9,752 bases of DNA from the NCBI GenBank assembly GCA_017649745.1, contig JAGCGE010000210.1, forward strand, positions 1 to 9,752, in the 5' to 3' direction. How positions within the stretch are numbered: the first letter of the stretch is position 1; the number at the start of each line of letters is the position of its first letter. This document shows positions 5,637 to 9,752 of the stretch, piece by piece. The notes beneath the pieces are model-generated. The model searched no databases. It worked only from the letters and a program-made list of their open reading frames with translations, and was not told the origin of the DNA. Origin of the DNA: Clostridiales bacterium. GTDB taxonomy: Bacteria; Bacillota_A; Clostridia; Saccharofermentanales; Saccharofermentanaceae. The translations under genes and the position numbers were made by a program.

Positions 5637-7705
5637 GAAATATCTACTTGAGGATCGCATCTAATTCGATCTCGAAAAACAGCATAGTCTACGTGCCGTT
5701 TGTCGTTGCGAATGCGATGATGAGTATGATGCTGTATTTTCTTGCAGCGCTCTCCTTCGATCCTAAGATCAGGGTGATGAACGGCGGCGAGACTTTCGAG
5801 ATGATATCGCTTTACGGCCTTATCATATTCCTCATCCTCTCAATAGTATTCATCTTCTACTTAAGCTTTTTCATCGGAAAGAAAAGGCGAAGGGAGTACA
5901 GTATCTTAAACTCTCTTGGCATGCAGAAGAAACATCTTCTGAAATTGATGTTTGTAGAGAATTCCATCCTTGCGATCATCGGTTCGTTTCTTGGCATCAT
6001 CGGAGGAGTGGTCTTTTATAAGCTACTTCAGCTTGCTCTCGCGAAATTCCTTAACGGCGAAGTCGACTATTCTTTCTACATCAACTGGTTCGCGGTCCTG
6101 TTTGTCCTTCTGACATTCATATTCATGTATCTCGTGAACTTTGCGATACAGATCTTTCTTCTGGCGGCCTACAGGAATTCAGGCTATGTGCGCTCGTCTA
6201 GAGGTGCCAGAGTATCTAAGTTAAATATCGCTCTTGCGCTGATCGGTCTTGTTATCATGATATTAGCTTACAAGACCGAGATGTCGATCCCGTTAAGTAA
6301 CGTCGTATTCTCTAATGAACCTATCCAGCGATTTTTCGTTGCATGTATCCTGATCTTTATTTCGACATTTATGTTCTTCATGAACGGATTTGTATGTATC
6401 CTTCAGCTTCTGCGCAAGAACAAGAAATTCTTTTATCGTAAGGCGAATTTCATAAATATCTCTGGTCTCTTTTTCAGAATGAAACGAAGTGGTGCCGGTC
6501 TTGCAGCTATATGTATCTTGTCATCTGCTGCGATCGTACTTGCATCTGCAATCCTCTTGTTCCTTTCGTCCGCAGATGATTATCTCAGCGCCATGAACGC
6601 TGAGTCATTCATCATATATAGTGAACTTGAGCCGGGACTAGATGCCCGTATCACTTCTTCTATCGAAAAGGCCAGCTCGAAGGTCGTTCCGGCCGATTCA
6701 GTTACAGTCATTAAAAGTTCGATGAATCTTCAGATATTGTGCAGATTCTCGTCTCCGACAGGACGCATTACTGAGAACTATGAGAACATCGATCTTTCAC
6801 AGGATAAGATCTGTGCGATAACCGACCTTGATTCATATAACATGCTTACGGGAAACAACATCGAACTTGAGCAGGAGCAGATGGGCTTTGTCGGAAATAC
6901 GACGGCGTTCAGGCAGTTCTGCGATTCGAATGGAGACATTTATGAGATAGAGAATCTTGATTCGAATCAGGTCTTAAAGGACACCTATTATTCGGAGTTC
7001 CTCCTGGTAGTCCCGGGCGGCCACGAAGATCTTGTGAATTATTACACCAGCAACAATCTGCGCTTTATCGTCATGGTAGAAGGTGCTACTCCTGAAGCTA
7101 ATGTAACCGCATATGAGCTCTGGAAATCAAGAAATGACTTTATCGAAAAAGCGAACGATTCATACACATATATCGTTAAGATCAATGACTCCTATGAAAA
7201 ACAGTTTGCTATCTATAACGCTGTCGTTGACGATCTAGGTAATGATGTATTCCTTAAGTCGTCTCTTGCTGAAGCAATGGAGCGATTCGGTATCTACAAC
7301 GGTCTTATATTCCTTTGTATGATGCTCCTTATCATCTTTATCTTCATGATATCCATCATCCTCTACTACAAGAACCTCTTCGATGGTCTTGAGGATGCCG
7401 ATAACTACGAGCTCATGCGTAAGGTAGGTCTTGATGATAAGACCATAACCGTTACGGTTAATGTGCAGATGCTTACGACTATCATCCTTCCTATCGTTCT
7501 TGCGAGCATCCACTCGTTGTTCAGTGAACGATTCGTTATCAATATCGTATCGATGTTTAATCTCGGTGAGCCTAAGCCGTTTATCAAGCTCGCGATAATC
7601 TCGGCTATAGTTACCATTCTTATCTATGCGATACTCGGACTTTTGACGTCCAGAACATATATCAGGATCGTTAAAGGCAAGAAAAACCAATATCGTGAAA
7701 TATAA
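5633..7705 (+). CDS. BceB-type FtsX-family ABC permease with large extracellular domain
   Basis: This 690-residue membrane protein has the layout of BceB permeases. Ten hydrophobic helices are visible at about 18-40, 58-80, 104-128, 150-178, 196-214, 232-258, 287-312, 554-579, 606-628 and 650-672. The roughly 240-residue hydrophilic region at 313-553 between helices 7 and 8 is the extracellular domain that binds antibiotic or its lipid complex in known systems. The FtsX-like segment after helix 2, 'RRREYSILNSLGMQKKHLLKL', and the matching 'NYELMRKVGLDDKTI' after helix 8 are the expected coupling helices to the ATPase. AGGTGG at 5621-5626 precedes the ATG. The outer domain varies widely in this family, so the recognised drug cannot be predicted. 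It is the last gene of the operon; no clear terminator follows. Confidence 0.93.
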   Translation: MRNIYLRIASNSISKNSIVYVPFVVANAMMSMMLYFLAALSFDPKIRVMNGGETFEMISLYGLIIFLILSIVFIFYLSFFIGKKRRREYSILNSLGMQKKHLLKLMFVENSILAIIGSFLGIIGGVVFYKLLQLALAKFLNGEVDYSFYINWFAVLFVLLTFIFMYLVNFAIQIFLLAAYRNSGYVRSSRGARVSKLNIALALIGLVIMILAYKTEMSIPLSNVVFSNEPIQRFFVACILIFISTFMFFMNGFVCILQLLRKNKKFFYRKANFINISGLFFRMKRSGAGLAAICILSSAAIVLASAILLFLSSADDYLSAMNAESFIIYSELEPGLDARITSSIEKASSKVVPADSVTVIKSSMNLQILCRFSSPTGRITENYENIDLSQDKICAITDLDSYNMLTGNNIELEQEQMGFVGNTTAFRQFCDSNGDIYEIENLDSNQVLKDTYYSEFLLVVPGGHEDLVNYYTSNNLRFIVMVEGATPEANVTAYELWKSRNDFIEKANDSYTYIVKINDSYEKQFAIYNAVVDDLGNDVFLKSSLAEAMERFGIYNGLIFLCMMLLIIFIFMISIILYYKNLFDGLEDADNYELMRKVGLDDKTITVTVNVQMLTTIILPIVLASIHSLFSERFVINIVSMFNLGEPKPFIKLAIISAIVTILIYAILGLLTSRTYIRIVKGKKNQYREI

Positions 7706-7730
7706 ACCTTTTATTTTTTTCGAAGCCTAT

Positions 7731-7736
7731 TATAAT
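7731..7736 (+). promoter_or_regulatory. Likely -10 element of the CLC gene
   Basis: TATAAT at 7731-7736 lies 25 bp after the permease stop and 33 bp before the preferred CLC start at 7769. A weak T-rich stretch upstream (7709-7714) could stand for -35. Transcription would begin near 7743, downstream of the ATG at 7739, which argues against that ATG as the start. The element is enclosed by an imperfect inverted repeat, TTCGAAGC (7719-7726) and GCGTTCGAA (7741-7749). Confidence 0.45.
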
Positions 7737-7768
7737 ATATGCGTTCGAAGAAATTTCAGGTGGGGTTT

Positions 7769-9034
7769 ATGTCTTTTCAGAAGATCGCAAAAAAAGAAGG
7801 AAAGAGCCTTTACGACAGTCTCCTGGCACTGGCCAAGTGGATCGTGCTCGCTAGCATTACGGGCGTGGTCGTAGGTCTTGTCGGAGTCTTAATGGTCAAG
7901 GGCATAAATTTCGTTACCGATCTTCGTCAGCAGCACACATGGCTTATCTATCTCATGCCTGTTGCTGGTATCCTCTCTGTGCTGCTCTATAAGGTGACGG
8001 GCAGGGAGAAGGACAGCGGAACCAACGCCGTTCTTGGAGCTATCCGTAACAAGAACCAGATCCACTTCAGGACCACACCTCTTATCATAATCTCCACGAT
8101 CCTTACTCATCTCGTCGGCGGTTCGTCAGGTCGAGAAGGAGCTGCTTTGCAGTTCGGAGGCTCGCTCGGAGAAGCATTGAGCAGATTATTCAGATTTAAC
8201 GAGAAAGACAAGACAACGCTCATTTTGTGCGGAATGTCAGCAGCCTTTTCTGCAGTATTCGGTGTTCCTTTGTCAGGCGTTCTATTCCCGATCGAAGTAG
8301 TAAGTGTCGGCGTCATGTATTACTCTGCGCTTGTACCTTGTACAGTATCAGCTCTTGTTGCTCATGAAGTAGCGTTGTTCTTTGACGTCAGGACGCTTCC
8401 ATACAATCTTCCGGAACCTGGCCCTGTGTCAGTTAGAGGCATCGTCATAACAGTTATCCTGGCAGTATTATGCGGAATGGTAAGTATAGTATTCTGCCAG
8501 CTTTTACATTCGACACAGCATTTCCTCGAAAAGGTCATTAAGAATAAGTTCTTGAGGATCACATTGGGAAGCTTGGTATTGATCTGTCTTACGCTCATCT
8601 TTGGTACTGATTACAACGGTATCGGCGGAAATGTAATCGTTAATGCAGTAGAGAACGGTCAGGCAGTGCCGTGGGCCTTTATGCTCAAGATAGTCTTCAC
8701 GGTAATAACTCTCAGCATCGGCTTTAAAGGCGGTGAGATCGTTCCTTCGTTCTTCATCGGAGCTACATTCGGTGCGCTTGTCGGAAACCTTGTAGGATTT
8801 AGTCCTGAGCTTTGTGCTTCACTCGGAATGGTCGGCGTGTTCTGTGGCGTAACGAACTGTCCTTTGGCTTCGCTCATGATTGCTTGCGAACTCTTCACTT
8901 TCGAGCGTGCTGAATACTTCCTGATAGTAGTAGGTATCACATACCTCATCTCAGGTTATAAGAGCCTTTATAGTTCCCAAAAGATAGTCTATTCGAAGAC
9001 TGAACCGACGTTCGTCAATAAAGACACTGAGTGA
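7769..9034 (+). CDS. CLC-family chloride channel/transporter
   Basis: This 421-residue integral membrane protein belongs to the CLC family of anion channels and proton-coupled exchangers. In order it shows the first anion-binding loop as 'KDSGTNAV' (GSGIP equivalent, Ser83), the gating loop G-S-S-G-R-E-G-A at 118-125 with gating Glu123, 'FGVPLSGVLFPIEV' at 164-177, and 'GFKGGEIVPSFFIGATFG' at 318-335, the equivalent of the GxFxP loop. Many hydrophobic helices fill the rest, and no CBS domains follow, as in compact prokaryotic forms. By alignment from memory, the inner proton glutamate of E. coli ClC-ec1 (Glu203) corresponds to Val177, which may mean altered proton coupling. The start at 7769 is chosen because AGGTGGGG (7758-7765) precedes it; an in-frame ATG at 7739 has no such site and lies at the promoter. 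The gene ends 4 bp from the convergent neighbour. Confidence 0.9.
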   Translation: MSFQKIAKKEGKSLYDSLLALAKWIVLASITGVVVGLVGVLMVKGINFVTDLRQQHTWLIYLMPVAGILSVLLYKVTGREKDSGTNAVLGAIRNKNQIHFRTTPLIIISTILTHLVGGSSGREGAALQFGGSLGEALSRLFRFNEKDKTTLILCGMSAAFSAVFGVPLSGVLFPIEVVSVGVMYYSALVPCTVSALVAHEVALFFDVRTLPYNLPEPGPVSVRGIVITVILAVLCGMVSIVFCQLLHSTQHFLEKVIKNKFLRITLGSLVLICLTLIFGTDYNGIGGNVIVNAVENGQAVPWAFMLKIVFTVITLSIGFKGGEIVPSFFIGATFGALVGNLVGFSPELCASLGMVGVFCGVTNCPLASLMIACELFTFERAEYFLIVVGITYLISGYKSLYSSQKIVYSKTEPTFVNKDTE

Positions 9035-9038
9035 TCTA

Positions 9039-9437
9039 TTAGTTAGGATTGATGGCCTTGGTATTTTGCTGAGTGATCTTCTTGTATCCTAATTTGCGAA
9101 GAGCTGTAACGAATTCCTGTCTTAAGTCTCCGTTTCTTCCTGTGACAACTACTTCCTGATCTTTGTTGTCGTAGTCAGGGAGAAGATTTTCCTGTAATCC
9201 GTGATCGAAAAATATGGATCGCGTTGTAGTTCCATCAGCATTGACATCTGAGAAGTAGACAAGAATATCCATATCGACTGTTCTTGTAGCTTGTGTAGAA
9301 GCTGTAGTCTCAGATGCATTTTTACCTGCAACTGCTACAGGAGCCAGGATATTAATGAATAAAAAATAGAATCCTACAAGTATAACGATTACTCCCAGTA
9401 TAGAAGGTATCATCCACATTCTGTTTCTGTTTCCCAT
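9039..9437 (-). CDS. Unrecognised 132-residue single-span membrane protein
   Basis: I do not recognise a family. Residues 1-9 are basic (MGNRNRMWM), residues about 10-31 form one hydrophobic helix, residues about 38-54 are an Ala/Ser/Thr-rich linker, and residues 55-122 form a small soluble domain with likely strands ('MDILVYFSD', 'TTTRSIFFD', 'DQEVVVTG') and a final helix ('LRQEFVTALRKLGYKKI'). By the positive-inside rule the domain would face outside. There is no Cys at the end of the helix, so it is an anchored protein and not a lipoprotein. AGAGGG on the minus strand (complement of 9445-9450) supports the start, and a TATAAT lies just upstream. It is separated from the GH43 gene by a terminator, so it is probably transcribed alone. 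Confidence 0.7.
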   Translation of the reverse strand: MGNRNRMWMIPSILGVIVILVGFYFLFINILAPVAVAGKNASETTASTQATRTVDMDILVYFSDVNADGTTTRSIFFDHGLQENLLPDYDNKDQEVVVTGRNGDLRQEFVTALRKLGYKKITQQNTKAINPN

Positions 9438-9472
9438 TTCATTTCCCTCTGTATAAAAGTAAGATTTCTTTT

Positions 9473-9478
9473 ATTATA
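9473..9478 (-). promoter_or_regulatory. Possible -10 element for the 132-residue membrane protein gene
   Basis: The minus strand reads TATAAT here, 35 bp upstream of the start codon, directly after the terminator of the preceding minus-strand gene. No good -35 hexamer was found. Confidence 0.4.
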
Positions 9479-9504
9479 CACTCTTTAGTCGCGTATATTT
9501 TTCT

Positions 9505-9538
9505 TAAAATGAAAGAAACTCCTAATAAATTAGGAGTT
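9505..9538 (-). terminator. Rho-independent terminator after the GH43 gene
   Basis: AACTCCTAAT (9517-9526) and ATTAGGAGTT (9529-9538) form a perfect 10-bp inverted repeat. Read on the minus strand the hairpin is followed by TCTTTCATTTT, a T-rich tail, whereas the plus-strand side has none. It lies 41 bp after the GH43 stop codon, so it most likely ends that transcript. The stem is AT-rich on its loop side and the nominal loop is only 2 nt, so the inner pairs probably open. Confidence 0.72.
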
Positions 9539-9579
9539 CCTTAGGGCAAATTATTATGTGAGGCATTTACATAATCTGT

Positions 9580-9752
9580 TTAATTGTCATACGGATTCTT
9601 CGTTACGATAGTTCCGTCTTCGTTGTAAGTAAGTTCCATGTACTTAACACATCTCTTGCTGCTGATTCCACCGGAGAGGGAAGAGTCATGATAGAAGAGA
9701 TACCACTTACCGTTTACTTCAACGATAGAGTGATGTGTTGTCCAGCCGAGAA
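9580..9752 (-). CDS. Glycoside hydrolase family 43 enzyme, C-terminal fragment
   Basis: Only the last 56 codons and stop are in the window; the gene continues beyond 9752. The minus-strand translation contains 'GWTTHHSIVEVNGKWYLFYHD' (here split as residues 2-12 and 13-22 of the fragment), then SSLSGG, 'KRCVKYMELTYNEDGTI' and a short tail ending in DN. The pattern 'H-x-S-x-V-E-x-N-G-K-W-Y-x-F-Y-H' followed by 'R-x-V-x-x-x-x-L-x-Y-N-x-D-G-T-I' is typical of the last blade of GH43 five-bladed propellers, which act as beta-xylosidases, alpha-L-arabinofuranosidases or arabinanases. One of the His residues is the one that often coordinates an ion in the propeller centre. Catalytic carboxylates are outside the window, so substrate and secretion cannot be judged. 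There is no appended carbohydrate-binding module after the catalytic domain. Confidence 0.85.
   Translation of the reverse strand, partial: LGWTTHHSIVEVNGKWYLFYHDSSLSGGISSKRCVKYMELTYNEDGTIVTKNPYDN

Noticed and set aside
7235..7690. Minus-strand open frame of 151 codons opposite the permease end
   Set aside because: Highly charged, low-quality composition typical of an antisense frame of a membrane protein gene; the plus-strand helices are clear.
2736..7705. Lantibiotic biosynthesis or immunity cluster
   Set aside because: No precursor peptide, modification enzyme or processing protease is seen nearby; the module is complete as a stand-alone resistance system.
7769..9034. Fluoride-specific CLC-F exchanger
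   Set aside because: The first anion-binding loop keeps Ser (DSGTN) where CLC-F proteins carry a Met-type change, so the general CLC call is safer.
9043..9092. Inverted repeat TTAGGAT (9043-9049) and ATCCTAA (9086-9092) near the convergent gene ends
   Set aside because: Only 7 bp with a 36-nt loop, inside coding sequence and without a T-tail; it does not qualify as a terminator.

Overview
The window looks like a chromosomal segment from a Gram-positive anaerobe of the class Clostridia, probably a plant-fibre degrader from gut or rumen. The grounds are strong AGGAGG-type ribosome binding sites, tight operons with overlapping genes, a Bce-type peptide-resistance module, a DUF951 protein, a lipoprotein-type secreted esterase and the end of a family 43 glycoside hydrolase. 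Base composition is moderate. The genus cannot be fixed by eye. No rRNA, tRNA, CRISPR array, insertion sequence or phage gene was seen.

Layout. Positions 1-387 are the C-terminal end of a WYL-domain regulator cut by the window edge. Positions 488-1468 encode a secreted CE1-like esterase lipoprotein, followed by a strong hairpin terminator. Positions 1568-1774 encode a small DUF951 protein. It converges on, and overlaps by 7 bp, a minus-strand gene (1768-2640) that joins an unrecognised helical N-terminal region to a VOC (glyoxalase/bleomycin-resistance fold) domain. From 2736 to 7705 runs a compact five-gene plus-strand operon: OmpR-family response regulator, BceS-type intramembrane-sensing histidine kinase (TTG start), YbaK/EbsC-type aminoacyl-tRNA deacylase, BceA-type ATPase and BceB-type 10-helix permease. 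A CLC-family anion channel/transporter follows with its own likely promoter; its start is better placed at 7769. On the minus strand lie an unrecognised 132-residue single-span membrane protein (9039-9437) and the last 56 codons of a GH43 enzyme (9580-9752), with a terminator between them.

How the genes fit together. The regulator, kinase, ATPase and permease form a standard peptide-antibiotic sensing and detoxification module: the kinase has almost no extracellular part, so the permease with its roughly 240-residue outer domain is the expected sensor. The unusual element is the tRNA-editing-type deacylase set between kinase and ATPase, translationally coupled and with one of the best ribosome binding sites in the window. 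The esterase and the GH43 enzyme at the two ends suggest hemicellulose use, but they are not in one operon. I see no clearly unprecedented system; the points most worth checking are the embedded deacylase, the VOC fusion, the missing inner glutamate of the CLC protein and the orphan membrane protein.
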